A stretch of 64,000 bases of DNA, taken from NCBI RefSeq assembly GCF_008932115.1, contig NZ_CP044543.1, positions 1,798,001-1,862,000 of the forward strand. Reading direction: 5' to 3'. Positions 1-8,789 of this stretch are shown here, piece after piece. The stretch's first letter is position 1. Each line of letters opens with the position of its first letter. Under the pieces are notes generated by a model that had not been told where the DNA came from, did not search any database, and saw only the letters and a program-made list of their open reading frames with translations. The position numbers and the translations under genes are program-made. This DNA comes from Bradyrhizobium betae (GTDB lineage: Bacteria; Pseudomonadota; Alphaproteobacteria; Rhizobiales; Xanthobacteraceae).

Positions 1-2
1 GC

Positions 3-3000
3 CACGAGGCGCTGCGCTCGGTCTTCGTCGAGAGCCACGGCGAGCCGGCGCAGCGTGTGCTGCAATCGCCGCCGCAGTTCGAGCGGATCAAGCTCAAGCC
101 CTGCCCGGCGGACAAGCGGGAAGCAGCGATCAGACGCGCGGCGCTCGAGCTTGCGCAATATCCGTTCGATCTGGCGCGCGAGGCGCCGCTGAAGGTCACG
201 CTGCTGTCATTCGACAAATCCAGCCACGCGCTGGTGGTCAACGTCCACCATCTCGTCACCGACGGCTGGTCGCAGCGCCTGTTCTGGGAGGAACTCGCCG
301 CCCATTATGCCGCAGCGCGCAAGACGAGTGCAGCCGCGCTGCCCTCGCCCGCCTTCCAGTATCGCGACTTTGCGCTCTGGCAGCAGAGCTGGGCGCAGAC
401 GCAAGCGGCGAAGGAGCAACTCGATTACTGGCGAGCACAGCTCGACGGCGTCACCACGCTGCCGCTGCGAACCGACCGGCCGCGGCCGGAGGTCTGGAGC
501 GGCCACGGCGCCCGTCACTATCTCGAATTCTCCAAGGCGCTGTCGGCCGATCTGCGCGCGCTGAGCCAGGACCAGGGCGTCACGCCTTTCATGACGCTGC
601 TTGCGGCCTTCCAGTGCCTGCTGTTCCGGCACACCGGGCACGAGGACGTCGCGACCGGATCGCTGATCGCCAACCGCAACCAGATCGAGAGCGAACGCCT
701 GATCGGGCTGTTCGCCAACACCCTGATCCTGCGCAACGATTTTGGCGGCGATCCGAGCTTTGGCGAAGTGCTGCGGCGGGTGCGGCAAGTGACGCTGGAC
801 GCTTACCGCAACCAGGACCTGCCGATCGAGGAGGTGCTGCGCGCGCTGCAGGTGGCGCGCCGGAGCGACGGCAATCCGCTGTTCCGGATCATGTTCATTC
901 TCCAGAACGCCTCGATCGAGGCGGCCCGTTTCCCCGGCCTGTCGACACGGCGGCTGGAAGTGGACCCGGGGGTCGCGCGCTTCGACATCACGCTCGAACT
1001 GGTCGAGGCCGACGGTCGTTTCACCGGCTTCTTCGAATACGCCACCGATCTGTTCGACGCCGTGACGATCGAAGGCATCACGGCGCAGTTCAAGACCCTG
1101 CTCAAGGCCGTCATCGCCAATCCCGAGCAGCGCATCTCTCGCCTGCCGCTGCTGACCGAGGCCGAGCGCCGGCAGTTGCTGGCGCAAGGCCAGGGCGCTC
1201 CGGCCGATTTCACCACGGCGGGCAATCTCGGCGAACGATACGACCGCCAGGCGAGGAAGACACCGAATGCGATCGCGGTGTCGGACGGACACACATCCCT
1301 GACCTATCGCGAGCTCGCCCGTCGCAGCCAGGCGGCGGCCCGCTGGCTGGCCCGCGAGGGTATCGGCGCCGAGAGCGTCGTCGCCCTGCTTGCGGACCGT
1401 GGACCCGATCTGCTCGCAACGATGATCGGGGTGCAGCGCGCGGGCGCGGCCTTCCTGAACCTCGATCCCGACCAGCCGCCGGCACGGCTCGCGACCATCC
1501 TCGGATCGAGCTGCGCCCGCATGCTGCTGACCGGACGCGCGCAGTCACCCAAGGTCGAAGCGCTGCTCGAACCGCTGGTCGAGCGCATCCATGTGGCCGA
1601 GATTGACGATGTGGTGACGCCCGGATCGGCCAAGCCGGCGCGTGCGGCGCGGCGCGCGGCTTCGAGCCTTGCCTATCTCGTCTATACGTCCGGCTCCTCC
1701 GGCGCGCCGAAGGGCGTCATGATCGAGCAGCGCGGGCTGTCGAACCATCTGGCGTCGCTCATCGCTGAGCTTGGCCTCTCGGCCAGGGACGTGATCGCGC
1801 AGACCGCGCCGCAGAGCTTCGTGATTTCGGTCTGGCAGTTCCTCGCCGGTCCCATGGTCGGTGCGCGCGTCCATATCTGCGGCAACGCGACCGTGCAGGA
1901 CCCGATCCTGCTCGCCCGGGAGATCGAGCGCGAAGGAATCACCGTGCTCGAGATCGTCCCGTCGCTGTTGCGCGTGATCCTCGATCGCACGGACGAAGCG
2001 CAGGCCCAGCGCGCCTTTGCGGGACTACGGCTGCTGATCTCGACCGGCGAGCCGCTGCCGGTCGATCTCTGCCGCACCTGGTTCGCCCGCTGCCCGAAGG
2101 TGCCGTTGATCAACGCCTATGGCGCGTCGGAATGTTCCGACGACGTTTCGCTGCACCGCCTGACCAAGGCGCCGGCGACGGCGACGGCCAACGTCCCGGT
2201 CGGCGCGCCGCTGCCCAACACCCAGCTCTATGTGCTCGATCAGAACCTTCAGCCGCTGCCGGTCGGCGTGACCGGCGAGCTCTGCGTCGGCGGCGCCGGC
2301 GTCGGCCGCGGCTATATCAACGATCCCGCGCAGAGCCGGCAGTGCTTCATCCCCGATCCATTCGGGCGCAAGGCCGGCGCGCGCCTGTACCGGACCGGGG
2401 ACCTCACCCGCCGCCGCGCCGACGGCACGATCGAATGCCTCGGCCGCGCCGACCATCAGGTCAAGATCCGTGGCTATCGCATCGAGCTCAAGGAGATCGA
2501 GAACGCGCTTGCCGACCATCCGGGCGTGCGGGCCGGCATCGTCGAGCCGCGCCGCGAGGCGAGCGGCGATGTCAGGCTGATCGCCCATATCGTCGCAAGG
2601 TCCGGCAGCCGGAGCAGCGCCAGCGAGCTGCGCGAATTCCTGAAGAGCCGGCTGCCGGGTTACGCCATCCCGTCAGCATTCCTGTTCCTGGATCAGATGC
2701 CGCTCAACGCCCATGGCAAGATCGAGCGATCGGCGCTGCTCGCGCCGGCGCAGCAGGAAGCCTCCGCGCCGGACACCGCTGTTTCGGCACGAGGGTTCAC
2801 CGAAAAGGTGCTCTCCGACATCTGGAGCGACCTGCTGAAGGTGGAGAGCCTCGGCGTCACCGACAATTTCTTCGATCTCGGCGGCCATTCGCTGCTGGCG
2901 GGCCAGGTGATGGCGCGCATCGCCCGTGCACTCGGCGTGTCGCTGCCGATCAAGACCATCTTCGAGGCACCGACGATCGAAGAGCTTGCCCGACGGGTCG

Positions 3001-4415
3001 ACGAAGCCGTGACGGCGAAGCCGCGCGGGCTCACGGCAATCGTGCCGCGGCTGGCCGGAAGCGGGGGGCCGACGCTCTCGATCGCGCAGGACCAGATGAT
3101 GCGGATCGAGCAGAACCTGCCCGGGCTGCCGCTGTTCAATTTGCCATTCGCCTTCCGGCTCGAGGGCCCGCTCGATCCGGCCATCCTCGCGCAGGCGTTC
3201 GGCGACATCGTGCGCCGCCACGAATCGCTGCGGACGGGGTTCGGCTGGAGCGGCGAGGAGCCGGTCAGCCGTATCGCCACACCCAGCGAACTCGGGCCGG
3301 TCCTCACCGTCGAGGTCATCGGCGACGGGCATCCGCACAACAACAAGCGGCGCAAAGCGCTCGAACTCAGGAAGATCGATCTCCTGATCCAGCAGGAGAC
3401 CTATACTCCGTTCGACACCGCGCGGCCGCCGCTGTTGCGGGCACGGCTGTTGCGGCTTCATGCCGACGACCACGTGCTGCTGCTGACGCTGCACCATGCC
3501 ATTGCCGACGGCTGGTCGATCGGCGTGCTGTTCGAGGAATTGTCGAACCGCTATGCGGCGCTGGCCGGACGTCCGTCGGTGCCACTGCCGAAACTGCCGC
3601 TGGCCTTTGCGGACATCGCGCGCTGGCAGCGCTGGTGGTGCGGGACCGACGCAGCCCGCCGCCAGGCCGCCGACTGGACGGAGAATCTGCGCGGCGCCGC
3701 CCCCGTCTTCGACGGCGAAGCGAGCCCGAGCGCATCCGCCGGGCATCATCCGGTCAACCTCGAGCGCGAGCTGATCGGCCGGCTTACGGCCCTTGCCGGC
3801 CAGCACAATTGCACGCTCTTCATGTGCCTCCTCACCGGCCTGAAGGCCCTGCTGCTGGCGCGAACCGGCCGTAACGACATCTTGATCGCAACCGCCATGG
3901 CCAATCGCGCCCAGCCCGATACCGATCGGATCGTCGGCCCGTTCGAAAACACGGTCATCGTCCGCACGCGAATCACGCCGGAGTTGTCGTTCGCGGAAGC
4001 CCTGGCCCGGGTTCGCCAGAGCGTGCTCGACGCACATGCACGGCAGGAACTGCCCTTCAACATCCTGGCCGACCATCTCGAGCAGGAGGGCATCGACCCG
4101 TCCTCGCTGCTCCAGGTCTATTTCACGCTGCAAAATCCGCTACGCCAGCCGCTGGATTTGCCGGAGATTGCAGTGCAATCGATCGGAAACATCGCACGCG
4201 AGGGCCAGCCGGTGCTGCCGATCGACCAAACCTGGCTGTCGCTGATGCTCAAGGAGCGGCCGACCGGAATTACCGGCTCATGCAACTACAAGAGGGAGTC
4301 GTTCGATGGCCGCATGGTCGGCGAGTGGATGGCGGATCTCGTCGCGCTGCTCGGGGCGGCCGTCGCCCAACCCAACACGTCGCTCGGCCGGCTGCTCGCC
4401 CGCAAGGCGGCATGA
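3..4415 (+). CDS. Nonribosomal peptide synthetase, 5'-truncated by the window edge (C-A-PCP-C)
   Basis: Multimodular peptide synthetase that activates one monomer and condenses it. The frame is open from base 3, and the first residues (HEALRSVF) are already condensation-domain sequence, so the gene starts upstream of the window; the GTG at 57 is internal. Order seen: condensation domain with HHLVTDG at nt 246-266; adenylation domain (about 1200-2740) with the TSGSSGAPKG core, YGASE, YRTGDL and NAHGKIER motifs; carrier domain with DLGGHSLL near 2875, the serine being the phosphopantetheine site; second condensation domain (about 3070-4380) with HHAIADGW. No thioesterase, reductase or epimerase domain follows, so release must use the terminal C domain or a partner. 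The adenylation pocket reads SFVISVWQFL where amino-acid domains usually have F-D-x-S-V-W, so the Asp that binds the alpha-amino group (Asp235 in GrsA numbering) appears to be Val. Substrate unknown. Confidence 0.95.
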   Translation, partial: HEALRSVFVESHGEPAQRVLQSPPQFERIKLKPCPADKREAAIRRAALELAQYPFDLAREAPLKVTLLSFDKSSHALVVNVHHLVTDGWSQRLFWEELAAHYAAARKTSAAALPSPAFQYRDFALWQQSWAQTQAAKEQLDYWRAQLDGVTTLPLRTDRPRPEVWSGHGARHYLEFSKALSADLRALSQDQGVTPFMTLLAAFQCLLFRHTGHEDVATGSLIANRNQIESERLIGLFANTLILRNDFGGDPSFGEVLRRVRQVTLDAYRNQDLPIEEVLRALQVARRSDGNPLFRIMFILQNASIEAARFPGLSTRRLEVDPGVARFDITLELVEADGRFTGFFEYATDLFDAVTIEGITAQFKTLLKAVIANPEQRISRLPLLTEAERRQLLAQGQGAPADFTTAGNLGERYDRQARKTPNAIAVSDGHTSLTYRELARRSQAAARWLAREGIGAESVVALLADRGPDLLATMIGVQRAGAAFLNLDPDQPPARLATILGSSCARMLLTGRAQSPKVEALLEPLVERIHVAEIDDVVTPGSAKPARAARRAASSLAYLVYTSGSSGAPKGVMIEQRGLSNHLASLIAELGLSARDVIAQTAPQSFVISVWQFLAGPMVGARVHICGNATVQDPILLAREIEREGITVLEIVPSLLRVILDRTDEAQAQRAFAGLRLLISTGEPLPVDLCRTWFARCPKVPLINAYGASECSDDVSLHRLTKAPATATANVPVGAPLPNTQLYVLDQNLQPLPVGVTGELCVGGAGVGRGYINDPAQSRQCFIPDPFGRKAGARLYRTGDLTRRRADGTIECLGRADHQVKIRGYRIELKEIENALADHPGVRAGIVEPRREASGDVRLIAHIVARSGSRSSASELREFLKSRLPGYAIPSAFLFLDQMPLNAHGKIERSALLAPAQQEASAPDTAVSARGFTEKVLSDIWSDLLKVESLGVTDNFFDLGGHSLLAGQVMARIARALGVSLPIKTIFEAPTIEELARRVDEAVTAKPRGLTAIVPRLAGSGGPTLSIAQDQMMRIEQNLPGLPLFNLPFAFRLEGPLDPAILAQAFGDIVRRHESLRTGFGWSGEEPVSRIATPSELGPVLTVEVIGDGHPHNNKRRKALELRKIDLLIQQETYTPFDTARPPLLRARLLRLHADDHVLLLTLHHAIADGWSIGVLFEELSNRYAALAGRPSVPLPKLPLAFADIARWQRWWCGTDAARRQAADWTENLRGAAPVFDGEASPSASAGHHPVNLERELIGRLTALAGQHNCTLFMCLLTGLKALLLARTGRNDILIATAMANRAQPDTDRIVGPFENTVIVRTRITPELSFAEALARVRQSVLDAHARQELPFNILADHLEQEGIDPSSLLQVYFTLQNPLRQPLDLPEIAVQSIGNIAREGQPVLPIDQTWLSLMLKERPTGITGSCNYKRESFDGRMVGEWMADLVALLGAAVAQPNTSLGRLLARKAA

Positions 4416-4555
4416 TCCGCTGTACAAAACGAGCGAATAGGAGTTCACTCGCCGAAGCTGTGAATGATCAAGTTGCATCTTGATTCTTTGGCTCCAGCGC
4501 GCAAGATTATTCTCGCGTTTTGATTTGGACGATTATTTTCAACCGGGGGAGTGTT

Positions 4556-4723
4556 ATGGGTTTCATCAAATTTACCAAAGGTACCTCGTTGAGCGACAAG
4601 GACCGCAAGGCGCTCCAGAAGCTGCTCGCCGCCGAGAAGAAGAAGCTGCAATCCGCGCTCAAGGACGTCGACGCCAGCCTTTCGGTGCTGGGCGGGTCGA
4701 AGAAGGCCAAGAAGAAAAAGTAA
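4556..4723 (+). CDS. Small lysine-rich protein, unknown function
   Basis: A 55-residue protein beginning MGFIKFTKGT and ending in a lysine run (GGSKKAKKKK). The ATG at 4556 is preceded by a strong purine-rich site (gggggag) 6 bases upstream; an in-frame ATG at 4520 has no comparable site. The middle (SLSDKDRKALQKLLAAEKKKLQSALKD, read as two parts SLSDKDRKAL and QKLLAAEKKK) looks like a charged amphipathic helix. It has no signal peptide, no cysteines and no recognised domain. It lies 140 nt after the synthetase and before the phosphopantetheinyl transferase, on the same strand. It is not an MbtH protein, since the NPEGQYSLWP-type signature is absent. Function unknown; it could be a nucleic-acid-binding or structural peptide. 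Confidence 0.7.
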   Translation: MGFIKFTKGTSLSDKDRKALQKLLAAEKKKLQSALKDVDASLSVLGGSKKAKKKK

Positions 4724-4940
4724 GACTAGTCGGCGAGACGCCGCACGAATCTTCGGACAACGGTCGCACGCCAGCCGAGCTGGGGGGCTCGCACAAGCTT
4801 GCGTCCGTAAACCGTCCAGCAATCGACAAGAATTTGCCCGGGTGGATCGCTAAAAGCGGTTTGCTCAGTTGCTTCTTGCTCAGTTGATTCTTCTGTCAGA
4901 GCCGGAGTTTTGCCTCCGCCTGACACCATGGGCCCAATTG

Positions 4941-5672
4941 ATGGCAGACGACAGAATTGAACTGTTTGTCGGACTGATCGAGACCTTTGACGCGCCGGGC
5001 GCAGTCGATGCGTGCCGACGCCTGCTCTCGGTCGACGAACGGGTCCGCGCCGACCGCTTCATGTTCGAGCGGCATCGGCGGCAGTATATCTTTGCCCACG
5101 CAATGCTGCGCCTGGCGTTGTCCAGGGTCGCGCCCAACGTCGCGCCCTCCGACTGGTCCTTTGCGGCCGGCCGCTACGGGCGACCGTTTGTCGCAGCGCC
5201 CGCGACGTCGGCCGCGCTGCATTTCAGCCTGTCCCATGCCGACGGCTGCGTTGCCTGCGTCGTGTCGCGGCATGAGGCCGTCGGCATCGACGTCGAAACC
5301 GTGTCGCGGCGGGTCGCGCCGCTGTCGACCGCGCTTCGCTTCTTTGCGCCGGAAGAGGTCGAAACCTTGCGCGGCCTGCCGGAGCCCGCGGCGATCGAGC
5401 GCTTCTTCGACTACTGGACGCTCAAGGAGGCCTATCTGAAGGCCAGGGGTTTTGGGCTCAATCTGCCGCTCGATGCCTTCGCGATGCAGGTGTCGCAGGA
5501 GGCCATCGAGATCAGCTTCAAGCCCGACATCACCGACGATCCCCAGGGCTGGCGCTTCTCGCTGTGCTCGCCATCGCCGTCGCATCGCCTCGCGATCGCC
5601 GACGGCTCCCGCGCCGACGGCGGCCTTCCCATCACCCGCAATGCCTGGCCGCTCCAGGAAGCGGCTGAATGA
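4941..5672 (+). CDS. 4'-phosphopantetheinyl transferase, Sfp type
   Basis: Transfers the phosphopantetheine arm of coenzyme A to the carrier-domain serine of synthetases. This 243-residue protein shows the Sfp/AcpT hallmarks: HFSLSHADG (residues 94-102), GIDVE (115-119, Mg-binding Asp and Glu) and WTLKEAYLKA (159-168). The length is typical for Sfp-type enzymes. I chose the ATG at 4941 (MADDRIELFV) because upstream in-frame starts add non-family residues. It sits downstream of the synthetase and overlaps the next gene by 4 nt (ATGA at 5669), so the two are translationally coupled. Inferred role: activation of the carrier domain of the neighbouring NRPS. It could also serve other synthases in the cell. 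Confidence 0.93.
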   Translation: MADDRIELFVGLIETFDAPGAVDACRRLLSVDERVRADRFMFERHRRQYIFAHAMLRLALSRVAPNVAPSDWSFAAGRYGRPFVAAPATSAALHFSLSHADGCVACVVSRHEAVGIDVETVSRRVAPLSTALRFFAPEEVETLRGLPEPAAIERFFDYWTLKEAYLKARGFGLNLPLDAFAMQVSQEAIEISFKPDITDDPQGWRFSLCSPSPSHRLAIADGSRADGGLPITRNAWPLQEAAE

Positions 5673-6649
5673 CGCCCCCGCGGCTGCGCGTCTTTCCCGC
5701 GATTTCGCGCAACCGCGACCCCAGCAAATATGTCGGAGAGCTGATGCGGGTGGCGCAGTTCGCCGACCGCAACGGCTTCGAAGGCATCCTGCTGTTCGAG
5801 GGCAACGACGTGTTCGTCCAGCCCTGGGCAATGGCCCAGCACATCATGGCTGCGACGACGCGAAGCTCGCCGCTGATCGCGGTCAATCCGGTCTACATGC
5901 ACCCGTTCACGGCCGCGAAGTTCGTCTCGTCGCTTGCCCAGCTCCACGGCCGCAAGGTCTATCTCAACTTGATCACGGGGACCGCGGTCAGTGATCTGCA
6001 GGGACTGGGCGACGAGCAATCGCATGCAGACCGCTATGTCAGGCTCGGTGAATTCGTGGAGCTGATGCGCCAGTTGCTGGCAAGCCCGCGGCCGGTGAAT
6101 TTCGAGGGCCGGTTCTACCGTGCGCACCATCTGCAACTTCGCCCGCGCCCGCCGGCGGAGCTGATGCCGGAATTCCTGATCGCCGGCCAATCGGACGCAG
6201 CACAGCGCGTGGCGAAGGAGACCGGCTGCATCAAGATGCAGATGCTGCCGCCCGATCTCGATCGCGGGCTGAATGCGCCCGGAATGAATTTCGGCATCTT
6301 CGCACGCGAGAGCCGTGAGGAGGCGCGGCAGGCGGCCAAGGCGCGCTTCCGCGACAACCCGGATGATCGCGAACTGCTCGCGCTCACCGTGGAGAACAGC
6401 GACTCCGTGTGGAAGCGGCGCCTCTATGACGGCCAGAGCGGCGAGCTCGCCGACAACGGCTATTGGCTGTTGCCGTTCCTGACCTTCCAGGCCGACTGCC
6501 CCTACCTCGTCGGCAGCTATGCCGAGATCGGCGTGAAGCTGAAGGCGTTTGCGTCGAAGGGCCTCACCACGATCATGCTCGACATGGTCGCGGACGAGAC
6601 CGAGATGCAGCATGTCTGCAAGGCGCTCACGGCCAGCGGGATGTTTTAG
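5669..6649 (+). CDS. LLM-class flavin-dependent monooxygenase
   Basis: Luciferase-like (bacterial luciferase/alkanesulfonate monooxygenase fold) enzyme of 326 residues that would use reduced FMN and oxygen. Family features seen are the N-terminal strand with FADRNGFEGILLFEG, the LNLITGT segment followed by a D-RY block, and the conserved PEFLIAGQS stretch before the C-terminal barrel strands. The start overlaps the stop of the phosphopantetheinyl transferase gene. LLM enzymes of this subclass occur in NRPS/PKS clusters as tailoring oxygenases, so a role in oxidising the peptide product or its monomer is likely. The substrate cannot be read from the sequence. No flavin reductase gene is visible nearby. 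Confidence 0.88.
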   Translation: MTPPRLRVFPAISRNRDPSKYVGELMRVAQFADRNGFEGILLFEGNDVFVQPWAMAQHIMAATTRSSPLIAVNPVYMHPFTAAKFVSSLAQLHGRKVYLNLITGTAVSDLQGLGDEQSHADRYVRLGEFVELMRQLLASPRPVNFEGRFYRAHHLQLRPRPPAELMPEFLIAGQSDAAQRVAKETGCIKMQMLPPDLDRGLNAPGMNFGIFARESREEARQAAKARFRDNPDDRELLALTVENSDSVWKRRLYDGQSGELADNGYWLLPFLTFQADCPYLVGSYAEIGVKLKAFASKGLTTIMLDMVADETEMQHVCKALTASGMF

Positions 6650-6690
6650 ATTTTGCTCTCGCCGTCATGCAGAGTCGAATGCGTATTCCC

Positions 6691-7716
6691 TCACCGCGCC
6701 TCTTCGAATCCCGCCAGCACCGAAGTCAAATTCGTACTTAGAATATCCGAGAGATAGCCTCCTTCCTGCACGAACACGGTCGGCAGGCCCAGCTTCGCGA
6801 TCGCCTGGCCAATGCGGCGGAAGCCGGGCGTGGTGACGGCCATGCCCTCAAGCGGATCGTGCTCAGATGCATCCAGCCCAAGTGCGATCACGAGGGCGCC
6901 GGGCGCAAAGGACTCGATCGCCTTGCGCGCGACATCCAGCGTCTGGATGTAGCCGTCATCGCCGGTGCCGATGGCCAGGGGGATGTTGAGATTGGTGCCG
7001 AGGCCCGGCCCTTCGCCGCGCTCATGCGCGTAGCCCCAGACATAGGGATAGTACGCGCTGGGATCGGCGTGGATCGAGACCGTATAGACATCAGGGCGTG
7101 CGTAGAAGATGCCTTGCGTGCCGTTGCCGTGATGGACGTCGACATCGAGGATCACGACCCGCTCGTGCTTGAGTCGCAGATGTGCGGCGGCGATCGCGCT
7201 GTTGTTGAGGAAGCAGAAGCCGCCGGCCATGTCGCGATAGGCGTGATGGCCGGGCGGACGGCAGAGCGCGTAGACCGCGTCCTCGCCGTCCATCACCATT
7301 TGCGCCGCCGTGGTTGCGACATCGGTGGCCGCACATACTGCGGCCCAGGTGCCGGGACCGATCGGTGCTGCGGTGTCGGCGGTGTGCCAGCCGAGCTTGC
7401 CGATGATGTGGGTGGGGTAGGTCGCGGCGTGGCGCACGGGATGGATGTTGCCGATCATCTCCGGCCCGGAATCGCCGAGCGCCGTCCAGGCGTCCCAGGC
7501 TTCGCTCAGGAACGACAGATATTCCGGGCTGTGAATGCGCGCACGCGGCCCTTGCCCGAATGTGGTGGGCTCGACCAGTTGATGCTTGCCGTCCTTCAAC
7601 CCCTTCAGCAGCCGGTCGGCGCGCTCGGGCTGTTCGGTGGTGCGCTTGACGACACCGCGAACCAGGAAGAATTGCGGATCGTGGCTGCGATGCAGCTCGG
7701 TATGGACGGCTTTCAC
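6691..7716 (-). CDS. Histone deacetylase family / acetylpolyamine amidohydrolase-like
   Basis: Zinc amidohydrolase of the arginase/deacetylase superfamily, 341 residues, GTG start. The active-site motifs are intact: RPPGHH (153-158, catalytic His pair), GFCFLNNSAIAA, DVDVHHGNGTQ (191-201, zinc ligands), HADPSAYYP, and ALGLDASEHDPL with the third zinc-binding Asp, then QEGGYL. The N-terminal layout (H-P-ER-LL and the long loop around IHPVRHA) is that of bacterial acetylpolyamine amidohydrolases, which deacetylate N-acetylputrescine and related amines in the cytoplasm. It is convergent with the monooxygenase gene. Other amine-catabolism genes lie 8-15 kb away. The substrate is inferred from family only. 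Confidence 0.93.
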   Translation of the reverse strand: MKAVHTELHRSHDPQFFLVRGVVKRTTEQPERADRLLKGLKDGKHQLVEPTTFGQGPRARIHSPEYLSFLSEAWDAWTALGDSGPEMIGNIHPVRHAATYPTHIIGKLGWHTADTAAPIGPGTWAAVCAATDVATTAAQMVMDGEDAVYALCRPPGHHAYRDMAGGFCFLNNSAIAAAHLRLKHERVVILDVDVHHGNGTQGIFYARPDVYTVSIHADPSAYYPYVWGYAHERGEGPGLGTNLNIPLAIGTGDDGYIQTLDVARKAIESFAPGALVIALGLDASEHDPLEGMAVTTPGFRRIGQAIAKLGLPTVFVQEGGYLSDILSTNLTSVLAGFEEAR

Positions 7717-7850
7717 TCAAACACTCCGTGGTCGCGTGCTCTCTAACGGTGCCCACAGATGTCTAAATCCCTGCGGCGGCGAGATGCAAGCAAGAAGAAT
7801 GCCGTCACTTGCCGCGCCGTCCTGCGCCGGAGGCAGACCGCCTCTGATGC

Positions 7851-8789
7851 TCAGCAACGCCCGCGCTGCAGGCAGTGCTCGCGGCCCTGCTGATCGGTGC
7901 GAAAAGACTCGATGAAGCCGCCCTGGCGCTGGGTAACGAAAACGGTCTTGCCGTCGCTGCCGCCGAACGCGAGGTTGGTCGGCTCCTTGCCCTTCAGCGC
8001 GATCTCCCGCTCGACCGCACCGTTCGGCTTCATCAGCGCGATCGTGCCCTTGAGGATGCGTGCGATATAGAGACGGCCGGCCACGTCGGTGCGCAGGCCG
8101 TCGACGGTGTCGGGCTGGAACGCCTTGATCAGCTTTGCGCCAGTGAGCTCATTGCCATTGATCGCATAGGACCAGATCTGGCCGCTGCTGGATTCCCCGA
8201 CATAAAGCGTCTTGCCGTCAGGGCTGAGATCGATGCCGTTGGTGGTGCCCATCGCGCGCGGCGCGGACATCACCTGCCCCTGCACCGAACCGTCGGCGGC
8301 TTTCGCGATCCGCCAGATGTGGCCTTCGCGGCCTTTCCAGTTCGGGTCGGTCGCGTAGATCGTACCGTCGCGCGCGATGGTGATGTCGTTGGGCTGGTTC
8401 ATCTCGTCGGAGTGAAACCAGACGGCGGGTTCGGTCGCACCCTTCGGGATGATGAAGATGTTGTGCTTCTTGTAGTCGGCAATGAACATCGCGCCGCTTC
8501 GATCGAAACGGATCGCGTTGCCGACGCTGCCCTCGGGAAGTGCCGTGAACGGCTCCGAGGCCGCGCCGCCCGCCGGCAGCTTGCCGATGGTGCCGGGCTT
8601 GCCGAGATTCACGACGAAGAGATTGCCATCGAGATCGGCGGCGGGCCCTTCGATGCCGAATGTGTATTCGCTGGCGGGCGTGACCTGCACGCTTTCGAAC
8701 AGTTTGGTCTCCGCGCGGGCCGACGAGACCACGAGGATGAGACAAACGCTACTGCACAGGCACCAGAAATTCCTGCCGGATGTAATAGC
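7851..8789 (-). CDS. Secreted SMP-30/gluconolactonase-like beta-propeller protein
   Basis: A predicted periplasmic beta-propeller of about 312 residues with an N-terminal hydrophobic signal (CLCSSVCLILVVSSARA) followed by repeated propeller blades (DGNLFVVNLGKPGTIGKL, DRSGAMFIADYKKHNIFII, DGTIYATDP, DGKTLYVGESSSGQIW). These match the SMP-30/strictosidine-synthase-like group, which includes lactonases. The start was set at the ATG at 8789 (MAITSGRNF); an earlier ATG at 8813 is possible. Either way it overlaps the end of the upstream propeller gene (8749), suggesting co-transcription and coupling. It ends close to a cysteine (HCLQRGRC). The enzymatic substrate is unknown; a sugar-acid lactone would fit the neighbour. 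Confidence 0.8.
   Translation of the reverse strand, partial: AITSGRNFWCLCSSVCLILVVSSARAETKLFESVQVTPASEYTFGIEGPAADLDGNLFVVNLGKPGTIGKLPAGGAASEPFTALPEGSVGNAIRFDRSGAMFIADYKKHNIFIIPKGATEPAVWFHSDEMNQPNDITIARDGTIYATDPNWKGREGHIWRIAKAADGSVQGQVMSAPRAMGTTNGIDLSPDGKTLYVGESSSGQIWSYAINGNELTGAKLIKAFQPDTVDGLRTDVAGRLYIARILKGTIALMKPNGAVEREIALKGKEPTNLAFGGSDGKTVFVTQRQGGFIESFRTDQQGREHCLQRGRC

Noticed and set aside
2132..3874. A 580-codon open frame inside the NRPS gene
   Set aside because: It is the +1 shadow of the synthetase, which is continuous in its own frame with intact motifs.
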